A stretch of 64,000 nt of DNA from a virus, in IMG/VR virus record IMGVR_UViG_3300009514_000888, positions 62,001 to 126,000 of that record. One strand, written 5' to 3'. The position numbers and the translations under genes were made by a program. The notes beneath the pieces were generated by a model. It had not been told where the DNA came from, did not search any database, and saw only the letters and a program-made list of their open reading frames with translations. Shown here in pieces: positions 37,409 to 45,296 of the stretch; the first letter of the stretch is position 1, and every line of letters begins with the position of its first letter.

Positions 37409-37654
37409 TTGGTTCACGATCTTGGATTCTAGGACTTCCGCTATTTCTTTGATTGATGACTGTTCTAGTTGATCCAGCTCTTCTTCTAGGCTGATTTTGC
37501 GGTCCAGGATATCTAGAATGGTAAAGTGGCATCTACCGTATTCCTGGGAGCCGACTTCATGTTGCCCCTGCTCCCACTTGAGGCGGTGAAATTCTTGTTG
37601 CGTTTCGCTTAACGCTTGAAGCACTTTTTGAATAGGGCTAGATTCCTTATCCAC
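37391..37654 (-). CDS. Small coiled-coil protein, only minus-strand gene
   Basis: This encodes 87 residues on the minus strand. The GTG at 37654 is preceded by GGAGG at ideal spacing, which is why I prefer it to an upstream TTG. The sequence is acidic and helical (VLQALSETQQEFHRLKWEQG, ISLEEELDQLEQSSIKEIAEVLE). It fills a 345-base gap between plus-strand genes and overlaps the 3' end of the glycosyltransferase by 18 nt. No family was recognised. It may be a small regulator with its own promoter. Confidence 0.65.
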   Translation of the reverse strand: MDKESSPIQKVLQALSETQQEFHRLKWEQGQHEVGSQEYGRCHFTILDILDRKISLEEELDQLEQSSIKEIAEVLESKIVNQSPEPE

Positions 37655-37753
37655 TCTTGCCTCCGTACAAATTGTCTTCAGCAAAAAGGATTATCTATCC
37701 TTCATATTTCGTTGTGCCGATACAACTGTGTACTAAAGAAGGAGACATTAAGG

Positions 37754-38686
37754 ATGAGAATAGAGCAGGAAGTCAAACTTGATTTCAAAGACGTTCTGAT
37801 CCGCCCCAAAAGATCGACGATGGATACACGCAAGCAGGTCAGTTTGGATCGGGAATTTCAGACATTGCATTCCGGTCTTGTGGTCAAGGGTGTCCCTGTC
37901 ATTGCATCCAATATTGACACCATCGGCACATTTGCGATGGCTAAGTCATTGGCTGAATTTGGGATGTTTACTGCACTGCATAAGCATTATGCTGTTGACG
38001 ATGTGGCCAGGTTTATGGTCAATAATATTGATCTTTGGGATCGTGTTTTCTACACCTTGGGTATGACACAGAAAGATTCCGAGAAGCTAGAGGCGGTCCA
38101 GAATCGCATGGTGGATATCGCCTTGCATGAGGACGTGAAGATATTTCAGGAGGACGACTTCCTCGACAATATGCGCAAGATGAGCAGTGGATTCCCCAGG
38201 CTCTTGTGTCTTGATGTCGCCAATGGGTATATCAAACAATTCCATGAGTTTGTTAAAACGATTCGCGATGCCGCTCCGCATGCAATTATCATGGCCGGGA
38301 ATGTTGCGACACCAGAGATGGTGCAGCAGCTTTTGGAATGCGGAGCAGATATCGTCAAGATAGGCACGGGTAATGGCTGTTTTGTTCCCGGAACTAAAGT
38401 CAAACTAAAAGACGGGTGCAAAAATATAGAAGATATCGAAGTTGGAGATGAAGTGCTTACTCATCGAGGGGAATATAAGAAAGTCATAGCAACAACCAGT
38501 AGAGAAGAAAATAAAGAAGTGTACAGTATTAATGATATTCAATGTACTGGTAATCATGAGTTCTATGTGCTTCATAAAAAGTATAGGAATATAGTGAATG
38601 ATGAAAACATGGATGAGTTTGCTGAATGGATTTCAGCGGAGAATCTTACCAAAGATTATGTTCTTCTAAAAATTAAGAAGGATTGA
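37754..38686 (+). CDS. guaC: GMP reductase, N-terminal half fused to split intein N-part
   Basis: This encodes 310 residues. Residues 1-208 are the N-terminal part of GMP reductase (LDFKDVLIRPKRSTM, ASNIDTIGTFAMA, CLDVANGY, MAGNVATPEM, ADIVKIGTGNG), which converts GMP to IMP with NADPH. At residue 209 an intein begins (CFVPGTKVKLKDG) and runs 102 residues to the stop, with a block B NHEFYV. The insertion site is the conserved loop just before the catalytic Cys, and the intein resembles the IMPDH-1 split intein. The protein must be joined in trans to the product at 39644. GGAG precedes the ATG; frames extending upstream of 37754 are spurious. Confidence 0.9.
   Translation: MRIEQEVKLDFKDVLIRPKRSTMDTRKQVSLDREFQTLHSGLVVKGVPVIASNIDTIGTFAMAKSLAEFGMFTALHKHYAVDDVARFMVNNIDLWDRVFYTLGMTQKDSEKLEAVQNRMVDIALHEDVKIFQEDDFLDNMRKMSSGFPRLLCLDVANGYIKQFHEFVKTIRDAAPHAIIMAGNVATPEMVQQLLECGADIVKIGTGNGCFVPGTKVKLKDGCKNIEDIEVGDEVLTHRGEYKKVIATTSREENKEVYSINDIQCTGNHEFYVLHKKYRNIVNDENMDEFAEWISAENLTKDYVLLKIKKD
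38378..38683 (+). mobile_element. Split intein, N-terminal half (102 aa)
   Basis: It starts with Cys209 of the guaC N-gene and contains blocks A (CFVPGTKVKLKDG) and B (TGNHEFYVL). It lacks a C-terminal splicing block, and the frame stops at 38686. It resembles the IMPDH-1 type of fractured-gene inteins. Confidence 0.92.
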
Positions 38687-38697
38687 GTTAGGAATAT

Positions 38698-38735
38698 CCT
38701 AATTACTAAGTGTGGACTTGGCACTGGTAATTAGG
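38698..38735 (+). promoter_or_regulatory. Hairpin overlapping the endonuclease ribosome binding site
   Basis: A perfect 9-bp inverted repeat CCTAATTAC / GTAATTAGG (38698-38706 and 38727-38735), with a further AGTG/CACT pair in the loop, ends within the TTAGGAGA site of the next gene. It could hide that site and limit endonuclease translation. Confidence 0.55.
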
Positions 38736-38745
38736 AGACATAGAA

Positions 38746-39657
38746 GTGATTAATAAGATACATGTGGTTAATTTTGGAAATCAAGAAATATTAGGATGTC
38801 GAAAAGAAGGCAGAATGAAGTTTTGGTTATTGGAAAACGGAATTGAGATTAATAGTAATGATTTGTATAAGAAGCCAGTTAATATTGAATGTCATCAATG
38901 TCACAAAAGTAAGCGTGTTAAGTTTTATGGGGGAAATAATGGTCTTATTAAAAGGCAATACATATGCCAATCATGTAGCAAGCAGGGAGATAGGAATGCC
39001 TTTTTTGGGAAGAAGCATTCTGATGAAACAAAGAAGAGTATATCAGAGTCTAATACAGGGAATCTAGTGGGTGATAAAAATCCTATGTGGGGAAAAAGCG
39101 TTTGGGACACGTACTCTCCAAAGCAATTTGAATCTATTCGAAAGAAGATAAGTAAAAAATCGCAGGGTAGTGGTAATGCGTTTTGGGGAAGAACCCATAC
39201 AGATGAATTTAAGAAAAAGAAAGCAAAGCAAGCAAGACAATGGATAATAGATCATCCAGAGCATTTGAGGAAAATGGTGGCCCATTCTTTGGAGGCTCAA
39301 AAAAGGTTTAGGAAAACGGGGATAGAGGCAGTGACAGAGGTAGAATTGCAAAGAAGAAAGATACCTCATAAATACAATAAGATATTGCACAGGAAATATC
39401 AGTATGATTTTTTGATAGGAGATAAATTTTTGTTAGAAGTTCATGGTGATTATTGGCATGCTAACCCAGAGATATATGGACCAGGTAAGCGATCTCTAAA
39501 TGATAGACAGATATTCAAAGTTGAGCAAGATAAGTCGAAAAAAGTGTTTGCTGAAAAATATGGTTACAAGATTTTTTACATATGGGAAACGGAAATAAAT
39601 AATTTGGATTTTACTGTTATTTCTCAAATAGAAAGGATATTAAATGGCGTTATCTAA
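38746..39657 (+). CDS. Vsr-like homing endonuclease with NUMOD3 motifs, between guaC halves
   Basis: This encodes 303 residues from a GTG with AGGAGA upstream. An N-terminal zinc-finger-like region (CHQCHKSKR ... CQSCSKQ) is followed by NUMOD3-type DNA-binding motifs ([16 protein letters not shown] and [16 protein letters not shown]). The C-terminal Vsr-like nuclease core ([12 protein letters not shown]) has E231, H233, D235 and H238. This matches the endonuclease class described for fractured genes with split inteins (EDxHD type). It probably cuts uninterrupted guaC alleles, spreading the whole fractured locus. It overlaps the C-half gene by 14 nt. Confidence 0.85.
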   Translation: MINKIHVVNFGNQEILGCRKEGRMKFWLLENGIEINSNDLYKKPVNIECHQCHKSKRVKFYGGNNGLIKRQYICQSCSKQGDRNAFFGKKHSDETKKSISESNTGNLVGDKNPMWGKSVWDTYSPKQFESIRKKISKKSQGSGNAFWGRTHTDEFKKKKAKQARQWIIDHPEHLRKMVAHSLEAQKRFRKTGIEAVTEVELQRRKIPHKYNKILHRKYQYDFLIGDKFLLEVHGDYWHANPEIYGPGKRSLNDRQIFKVEQDKSKKVFAEKYGYKIFYIWETEINNLDFTVISQIERILNGVI

Positions 39658-39772
39658 ATACGAATTTGTTGAAATAGAATATATTCAGGTTTCTCCATAT
39701 TCAGGGAAAGTTTATGATTTTGAAGTGGAAGAAGATCATTCGTACAATGTGGGTGGTATAGCTGTGCATAAT
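39644..39772 (+). mobile_element. Split intein, C-terminal half (43 aa)
   Basis: This is the complete C-terminal splicing region, with block F ([16 protein letters not shown]) and block G ending VHN before Ser44. It resembles the IMPDH-1 C-intein. Confidence 0.92.
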
Positions 39773-40372
39773 TCAGTTTGCACGACTCGCGTCAAGACTG
39801 CTGTCGGATACCCGTCCTTGTCTTCGATAGCCGAGTGCGCTGATGCGGCTCATGGTTATCGTCGAGGGCTTGTATGCGCCGATGGCGGATGCGTTGATTC
39901 CGGGGATGTTTGCCGAGCATTCGGCGCTGGTGCTGATTTTGTGATGCTGGGAGGCATGTTCGCTGGAACAGATGAGTGCGACGGGGAATGGGAATACAAC
40001 TATGAAGAAAGCATGGCTTCTACAACGTTCAATGAATCAATGCACATGGCGCATGGCTTCGGTTGGGTGGGATCAGCTGTTTCTGCCACTGGAGATGCGA
40101 GACATAAGAAGTTCCTGAAGTTCTATGGCATGTCTTCCAAGGAGGCTATGCAGAAGCACGATGGAGGCGTAGCATCTCACAGAACCGAGGAGGGGAAATG
40201 CGTTAAAATTCCATATAAGGGCCCGTCTGGTGAGGTTGCCCAGGATATTATGGGAGGATTGCGATCATGTTGCACATACGTTGGGGCAACGTGTCTCAAA
40301 GAACTGCCCAAGTGTTGCACGTTTGTTCGCGTGGCCAATGGCAGAACGCATAATACAGTTTTTGGAGGATGA
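39644..40372 (+). CDS. guaC: Split intein C-part fused to GMP reductase C-terminal half
   Basis: This encodes 242 residues. Residues 1-43 are the C-terminal intein half ([23 protein letters not shown]). Residues 44-242 continue GMP reductase ([60 protein letters not shown]). The catalytic Cys46 is two residues after the splice site. Trans-splicing would give a 407-residue enzyme, longer than typical bacterial GuaC (about 347) because of an insertion around residues 115-150. AAAGGA precedes the ATG, within the end of the endonuclease gene. Confidence 0.9.
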   Translation: MALSKYEFVEIEYIQVSPYSGKVYDFEVEEDHSYNVGGIAVHNSVCTTRVKTAVGYPSLSSIAECADAAHGYRRGLVCADGGCVDSGDVCRAFGAGADFVMLGGMFAGTDECDGEWEYNYEESMASTTFNESMHMAHGFGWVGSAVSATGDARHKKFLKFYGMSSKEAMQKHDGGVASHRTEEGKCVKIPYKGPSGEVAQDIMGGLRSCCTYVGATCLKELPKCCTFVRVANGRTHNTVFGG

Positions 40373-40813
40373 ATGGCGGATGCTCAAAAAGTTCGATTAG
40401 CAACTGCTTCGGATTTGACGCAGGTTGTGGAGTTATTGGGACAATTGAGTCCCCTGAATGGTGCCTGGCCCAGGCATCGCTTGGAGCTGTTGTTGGATGA
40501 AATTTTGCATGATGACAAGCATCATCTTTTTGTTTATGATGTCGGCGGCAAGATCGTGGGAGAGGGCATGGTTATGATACGCTTAAACTTGTCGCATGGC
40601 GGCAGGGCGGTAGCATATGCCGAGAATATTGTGGTTGACCAGTCTTATCGTGGGCAGGGCATCGGCGCGCAATTAATGGCCAAGATTGCGGAAACTGCCA
40701 AGAAGCATCATTGCTATAAGTTGCTTTTGGATTGTTCAGAACAGAATGTGCCATTCTACCAGAAGTTGGGATTTGAAATCACATTCGAGAAAAATATGCG
40801 CATGGACTTTTAG
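40373..40813 (+). CDS. GNAT N-acetyltransferase, GNA1-like
   Basis: This encodes 146 residues and starts directly after the guaC stop. The acetyl-CoA-binding motif A is clear (IVVDQSYRGQGIGAQLM, about residues 85-101), as is motif B (YKLLLDCSEQNVPFYQKLGF). The latter closely follows the pattern of glucosamine-6-phosphate acetyltransferase (GNA1), which makes GlcNAc-6-P for UDP-GlcNAc. Other amine acceptors cannot be excluded. A role in supplying amino sugars for the glycosylation island is plausible. Confidence 0.78.
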   Translation: MADAQKVRLATASDLTQVVELLGQLSPLNGAWPRHRLELLLDEILHDDKHHLFVYDVGGKIVGEGMVMIRLNLSHGGRAVAYAENIVVDQSYRGQGIGAQLMAKIAETAKKHHCYKLLLDCSEQNVPFYQKLGFEITFEKNMRMDF

Positions 40814-40848
40814 CGAGGATTCTGGAGCCAAAATGAGTATTCTCCATT

Positions 40849-41526
40849 ATGGGGGATATTCGAAAAGTCCAGCGGAGAATTGCGAGGTTTATATGCGGGA
40901 AGGTTGATGCGGCAACGGCAGTGATGCAAAAGGACATTGCCGCTGGCCGACCTCCTCGTAAGTTTATGTCGGCTATCAAACGAGTTTGGAAGACTCGCAA
41001 AGATGGTCATTACAGTATTCCTGTGAGCAAGGTGCCCTATCCATATTCCCAATTGAAGGTTGCTTTCATCAAGTCTGCCACATCGAGTTTGGACGGCTGG
41101 ATGATGAAGATTAGCTCTTCGAGAATGCGTAAAGCTAATACGAAAGAGGAGGCAGAAAGAGCCAGGGTTATCATCAATGGGGTAGTTTACCATGAAGTAG
41201 AGCATATCTTTTTTAGCGGAACGCATGTGGATCGCAAGAAAAAGGATAAGATGAATGCTTATATTGAGTATCTGATTCATCCTGGAGAGATTAGAGCGTA
41301 TGCCAAGATGTACGCCTACATCTTCAGCCAAGCATTTCCGGGAGAGCCATTCGACTATCGCAAGATGTCTAGACTGTCTAGAGATTGGCAGGTTTACAGC
41401 GCCGTTTACTATTTCGAAGTGTTTAACGATGCTCATTTTGTGAAAAAATATCCGAGGGTTCGCGGGATTCAAAAGAAGGCGCGGAAATTAACGAAGAAAC
41501 TTCTAGAGAAGGAGTTTCGCTCTTGA
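40849..41526 (+). CDS. Hypothetical protein with HExxH motif
   Basis: This encodes 225 residues, very basic. The start at 40849 lacks a strong ribosome binding site. Residues 115-119 read HEVEH within VYHEVEHIFF, the zinc-metallopeptidase signature, followed by a long helical region. A third ligand such as Glu in PGEIRAYAKMYAY is possible. No known peptidase family was recognised. It may be a metal-dependent peptidase or a coincidental motif in a DNA-binding protein. It overlaps glpX by 4 nt. Confidence 0.6.
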   Translation: MGDIRKVQRRIARFICGKVDAATAVMQKDIAAGRPPRKFMSAIKRVWKTRKDGHYSIPVSKVPYPYSQLKVAFIKSATSSLDGWMMKISSSRMRKANTKEEAERARVIINGVVYHEVEHIFFSGTHVDRKKKDKMNAYIEYLIHPGEIRAYAKMYAYIFSQAFPGEPFDYRKMSRLSRDWQVYSAVYYFEVFNDAHFVKKYPRVRGIQKKARKLTKKLLEKEFRS

Positions 41527-42431
41527 AGAACTTGCATCTAGACTTAGTCAGGGTTACAGAGGGCGCGGCTATCGCGGCCTCCAAATGGGTTGGGTCTGGG
41601 GAGAAGGAATTGGCAGATAAGTTTGCGACAGAGGCTATGCGCAAGCGATTGAACAGAATGGACTTTTCTGCGATAGTATCTATAGGAGAAGGGGTAAAGG
41701 ACAATTCTTTTGGTATATTTAGAGGAGAGAAACTAGGAATTCTAAGAGATAAAGAAGAGGATTTTTGTTTAGCAATAGACCCTATCGAAGGGACTACGCC
41801 AACCAGCAAGGGTGGATATGAGGCTATGAGCGTTATTGCGCTCGGTAAGAAAAATGCCTTCTACCAGACAGATCAGTTTTACATGCACAAGCTCGCTGCC
41901 GGAGAAGAATTAGCCCAGGCTGCTAGACTGTCATTATCCGATCCTGTCCATACAACGATAGAAAAGGCGAAGATTGCTTTGCAAAAGCAGGTTACGGTTT
42001 GCGTTTTAGATCGGGACAGACATGATGAACTGGTTGCTACTTTGAGAGAGATGGGCTGTCGCGTATTCTTGATCTCTGATTGCGATGTTAGCGGGTGCAT
42101 TTCGACCTGCATGCCAGAGAGCGGCATTGATCTTTACATGGGGATTGGCGGCGCTCCTGAGGCTGTTATTACCGCAGCGGCGCTCAAGTGCATGGGAGGG
42201 TTCTTCCAGGCACAGGCTTGCGATAGAAGCGGGCAGGCAGGGGCTATCGCAGATATTCTGGGTATTGAACGATTGGTCAGTGGTCCTACTATATTTGCAG
42301 CCACCGGCATTACGGATGGCAAACTGCTGAAGGGTGTCAGATATACTTCCAAGGGTCCGGTGACGCATTCTCTGACTATGCGATCTGAAAGCGGGACAAT
42401 ACGCAAGATTGAGACAATTCATGGCAACTAA
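41523..42431 (+). CDS. glpX: Class II fructose-1,6-bisphosphatase (GlpX-like)
   Basis: This encodes 302 residues from a TTG with GGAG upstream; this start aligns with the family N-terminus (LDLVRVTEGAAIAASKWVG). Key motifs are present: SIGEGVKDN, DPIEGTTPTSKGGYEAMSV (metal and phosphate binding) and GIGGAPEAVITAAALKCMGG. The enzyme hydrolyses fructose-1,6-bisphosphate; in some bacteria it also acts on sedoheptulose-1,7-bisphosphate. As a phage-borne metabolic gene it may divert carbon to hexose and heptose phosphates for the sugar island or to nucleotide precursors. It overlaps its neighbours on both sides. Confidence 0.9.
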   Translation: MKNLHLDLVRVTEGAAIAASKWVGSGEKELADKFATEAMRKRLNRMDFSAIVSIGEGVKDNSFGIFRGEKLGILRDKEEDFCLAIDPIEGTTPTSKGGYEAMSVIALGKKNAFYQTDQFYMHKLAAGEELAQAARLSLSDPVHTTIEKAKIALQKQVTVCVLDRDRHDELVATLREMGCRVFLISDCDVSGCISTCMPESGIDLYMGIGGAPEAVITAAALKCMGGFFQAQACDRSGQAGAIADILGIERLVSGPTIFAATGITDGKLLKGVRYTSKGPVTHSLTMRSESGTIRKIETIHGN

Positions 42432-42699
42432 TAGATACCTGTCTGATGAGATGAGGGTTCTGCTTCACTATTATTCTGGACAATATGCAAGTCAGGCTAT
42501 GGCATGGGAAGAGGAGTCCCTAGAACCTCCCACGAAACATAATCTTGTGCAATTCCTGAAAGAGAGAGGAGCTTATGCTGGAGAGATATGGAGATGGGGA
42601 TATCCGGTCAGCCAAGTTGTCATGGCAGCGCAGGTGGGCGATGAAGATCATGGAGAGTATGGGCTTGGAGGGGATTGGTGGAAACAGGGAGTTGAGTGA
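42421..42699 (+). CDS. Small hypothetical protein
   Basis: This encodes 92 residues from the ATG at 42421, which overlaps the glpX stop; an upstream TTG is less likely. The sequence is rich in Trp and Tyr (HYYSGQYASQAMAWEEES, GEIWRWGYPVSQVVMAAQ). It has a helical middle and ends in GDWWKQGVE. No family was recognised. It overlaps the next gene by 4 nt (GTGA). Confidence 0.6.
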   Translation: MATNRYLSDEMRVLLHYYSGQYASQAMAWEEESLEPPTKHNLVQFLKERGAYAGEIWRWGYPVSQVVMAAQVGDEDHGEYGLGGDWWKQGVE

Positions 42700-43817
42700 A
42701 GACGATCAGTCTGTATTTTGATGGAAGCATTCTGCGCGCCGCGCGCGCCTCAGATGGACAATATCTTGTGAAGGACAACAATTACTCCGTTGGGCTATGG
42801 TCCGGAGAGCATGTCAAGGCAGCTGTGCCGCCTTCTCCGCTAGAAATGCCGCCTGTTTCGTCATTTAAGCCTTACTTAAATGGGCGATATGAAGTCTCTA
42901 TGGGTATCTATTCTATCGGGACCGATTTTGGGAATGGCGAAGCAGATAAGCGCATTTTTCAAATTGACAGAGATTTTTATCGTTACCAGGAAGCCAAGAG
43001 AGAATCTGCCAGGAGTCAGATTGGGCATATTCATTTACGTGGAGGGCTAGGCAATGACGCGGAGGCGTCGGCCACATCTTACTTTGTGCATACTTTATCG
43101 AGGGAGTATCCGGACTATTTCTCTCTAAGACGTATGAGGCATGGGTATCTTGAATTTCGTTCTTACTTAGATGGATATGTCTTAACGCTCAATCGTCGTA
43201 TGCAATTATTGGGCGTCTACAATCAATACGATCCAGGCACTTATGACAGGGATATGAGCCTGAACTTGACATCTTTGGACTGTTTGGGTTTTATGATTCA
43301 GGCAGACTTTGCAATTGTAGAATTCAACAAAAACAGGGATTGGGTCAGTTACATGCATGTATCCATGCCTTCGGGTTGGCGTCCGAAGGATAAAATTATG
43401 AAGAGCTTTTCTGATGTGCATAAGCCCGTTCCTGGCATGGGCAAGCTGCGTAAACAAGGGTTCCAAATTAGCCAGACGATTTGCCGAAAAGGACCATTTG
43501 TGCGATTTGTCTGGGGGCCAACTAGCGATTTGGACCTAGATCACCATCCAGATAGGTTTTCGCCTAAAGGTTGGGGGAATATTTACCTCCGCGTAGAAAG
43601 ACAGGTAACGGTGCCTTTTCCGGATTGTAATGCATGTTTATTCTTAATTCACGTGTATCCGGTCGATGTAGATTGGGGAGTCGATACCGAAACGAGTGCC
43701 GCTATCATATCAGCAATCGAGGGCATGACAGGGGAGGAGCTGCGCTACAAAGGGCTGGATGGCTGGGAAGACAGAATAGTTGGATATATAGAAAGGAAGT
43801 GCAAAAAGCGCATTTGA
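42696..43817 (+). CDS. DUF3445-like protein, possible heme-dependent N-demethylase
   Basis: This encodes 373 residues from a GTG that overlaps the preceding stop. The sequence fits the DUF3445 / heme-dependent oxidative N-demethylase alpha family: VHKPVPGMGKLRKQ, then near the C-terminus LRVERQVTVPFPDCNACLFLIHVYP, the family's characteristic RxERQ...LF.I segment. Family members oxidatively demethylate small amines. A phage-encoded version would be an unusual metabolic gene, and the N-terminal 60 residues are divergent. Assignment is from the C-terminal motifs and overall length; activity is not shown. Confidence 0.6.
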   Translation: MKTISLYFDGSILRAARASDGQYLVKDNNYSVGLWSGEHVKAAVPPSPLEMPPVSSFKPYLNGRYEVSMGIYSIGTDFGNGEADKRIFQIDRDFYRYQEAKRESARSQIGHIHLRGGLGNDAEASATSYFVHTLSREYPDYFSLRRMRHGYLEFRSYLDGYVLTLNRRMQLLGVYNQYDPGTYDRDMSLNLTSLDCLGFMIQADFAIVEFNKNRDWVSYMHVSMPSGWRPKDKIMKSFSDVHKPVPGMGKLRKQGFQISQTICRKGPFVRFVWGPTSDLDLDHHPDRFSPKGWGNIYLRVERQVTVPFPDCNACLFLIHVYPVDVDWGVDTETSAAIISAIEGMTGEELRYKGLDGWEDRIVGYIERKCKKRI

Positions 43818-43860
43818 ATTACAAATGAATTAGTGTATTTGCACCAAAGAAGGGGACGGC

Positions 43861-44610
43861 ATGCCTAATCGTAAGAAAGAAAAGACACAGAGCAGATCAC
43901 GGAAAGCAAAAGAGGCGGCTAATCATTTTATCCAATGCTTTGACGAGACTGATGGAGCAGAAAACCTAGAAGAGCTTACTGAAGCCGTATCTGAATCCGT
44001 ATCTGAATCCGTATCTGAATCCGTATCTGAATCTACTGCTACAGAAAATCAATCATTATCAGTTACCCGCAAGCCATACGTCGCCCAGCGAGTTCCCTAT
44101 CTACGATGGTGGTTGTTGCTGTGTAGCATTTTGGTTGGAGCATATTTGTGCTGGAAACTTGGTTTCTTTCATACAGTGATGGAACACGACATCACAAAGA
44201 TCAGCCTATTGATTGCGGCTATTTTTATATACATGACGATCTTGTGCGGCTACTTGACGTGGAGGGTCAGTTGTTATGTAGATATGCTGGGTATGAAGGT
44301 GGATGTTCGCCCTGGCGGAGAGATGGTGTCGCTGGAGAGGCTCAGACATCGGGCGGAGGTTGGTTGGTTTTTCAGCGATCAATGTTTGACGCTAGGCATG
44401 ATTGGTACTGTCGTTGGTTTTATCATCATGTTAGCTGGCGGGTTTCAGCAACTAACAGGAGGAGACACTACAGCCATACAAGCATTGATCGGCAAGATTA
44501 GCGCTGGCATGGCAACCGCTCTCTATACCACTCTTGTGGGATTGGTATGCAGCTTGCTTTTGAAGTTACAATATTTCAATCTTAGTCGAGCAATAGAAGA
44601 ATTGAAATGA
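43861..44610 (+). CDS. MotA/TolQ/ExbB-like ion channel subunit
   Basis: This encodes 249 residues. A charged N-terminus (1-75) contains four VSES repeats and precedes four membrane helices (about 83-105, 118-140, 177-197, 217-239). The last two carry the family signature: LGMIGTVVGFIIML and ISAGMATALYTTLVGLVCSL, including the conserved Thr residues that line the ion path. ExbB/TolQ/MotA pentamers couple proton or sodium flow to torque or force through a partner like the next gene. The overlap of 4 nt supports a joint complex. It is shorter than MotA and lacks its large cytoplasmic insert. Confidence 0.82.
   Translation: MPNRKKEKTQSRSRKAKEAANHFIQCFDETDGAENLEELTEAVSESVSESVSESVSESTATENQSLSVTRKPYVAQRVPYLRWWLLLCSILVGAYLCWKLGFFHTVMEHDITKISLLIAAIFIYMTILCGYLTWRVSCYVDMLGMKVDVRPGGEMVSLERLRHRAEVGWFFSDQCLTLGMIGTVVGFIIMLAGGFQQLTGGDTTAIQALIGKISAGMATALYTTLVGLVCSLLLKLQYFNLSRAIEELK
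43987..44034 (+). repeat. Four tandem copies of a 12-bp unit
   Basis: GTATCTGAATCC is repeated three times exactly and a fourth time with one change. It encodes the VSES repeats in the ExbB-like protein. It may vary in copy number by slippage in 12-bp steps without a frameshift. Confidence 0.95.
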
Positions 44611-45296
44611 GAAAATATGGCGCTCAAACTGCGTTTCTGGACGTGTTGTTCTTATCCTTATTAGGCTTCGTGGCACTGACCCTTTTGGAGTTACTGCTTA
44701 TCAATCCGATTGAGCAGAATAAGACTATTGAGGCCAGGGCAGAATTTATGATTACCGTGAGTTGGCCGGATGATCTTGCTCATGATGTAGATACATGGGT
44801 AGAAGACCCTGTTGGCAATGTTGTCTCGTTTAAGCAGAGAGAAAAAGGCTTGATGCATCTGGATCGTGATGATCTTGGACATCGGAATGACACGATTATG
44901 ACTGAATACGGGAGGGTGGAGTTCAAGGGTAATCGAGAGATTGTAACAGTTCGTGGGATAGTCCCTGGCGAATACATCGTCAATGTCCACCTGTATCGTA
45001 TGGAGAGCCAGGATGAAGCCCTGGTCACTGTTCAATTGGATAAGATCAGTCCTTTTAAGACTGTCATTGTTAAAATGGTAACGCTTGTGAGTCATGGAGA
45101 AGAATTAACAGCATTTCGTTTTTATGTCAATAGAGATGGACAGGTTTCGAATCTCAATGAATTGCCTAAGTTTGTGGCTCAACCGCAGCTGAACCCAGGG
45201 TTTGTCGGAACGCCACCGGCGTCGCGTCCGAATGCCATCAACCCGCCCAACCATGACGGAGTCCCTAACCTGATCCCTGACGAGGAAGATGAATGA
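44607..45296 (+). CDS. ExbD/MotB-like subunit with DUF2135-like domain
   Basis: This encodes 229 residues. The N-terminus TAFLDVLFLSLLGF matches the ExbD/TolR membrane helix (TPFIDVMLVLL), including the ion-carrying Asp (D12). One helix (about 9-33) is followed by a beta-sandwich-like domain, HDVDTWVEDPVGNVVSF ... HLDRDDLGHRND ... GEYIVNVHLYR. This resembles DUF2135/YfaP-type domains and not the usual peptidoglycan-binding OmpA fold. A proline-rich acidic tail ends the protein. The periplasmic domain would be the output part of an ion-driven complex with the ExbB-like protein. This combination is unfamiliar to me. Confidence 0.75.
   Translation: MRKYGAQTAFLDVLFLSLLGFVALTLLELLLINPIEQNKTIEARAEFMITVSWPDDLAHDVDTWVEDPVGNVVSFKQREKGLMHLDRDDLGHRNDTIMTEYGRVEFKGNREIVTVRGIVPGEYIVNVHLYRMESQDEALVTVQLDKISPFKTVIVKMVTLVSHGEELTAFRFYVNRDGQVSNLNELPKFVAQPQLNPGFVGTPPASRPNAINPPNHDGVPNLIPDEEDE

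Noticed and set aside
37616-37753. Upstream extension of the guaC N-gene
   Set aside because: The extra 46 residues have no similarity to GMP reductase; the ATG at 37754 with GGAG matches the family start.
40832-40906. Short frame starting at an ATG just before the HExxH gene
   Set aside because: It overlaps the larger gene out of frame and has only 24 codons.
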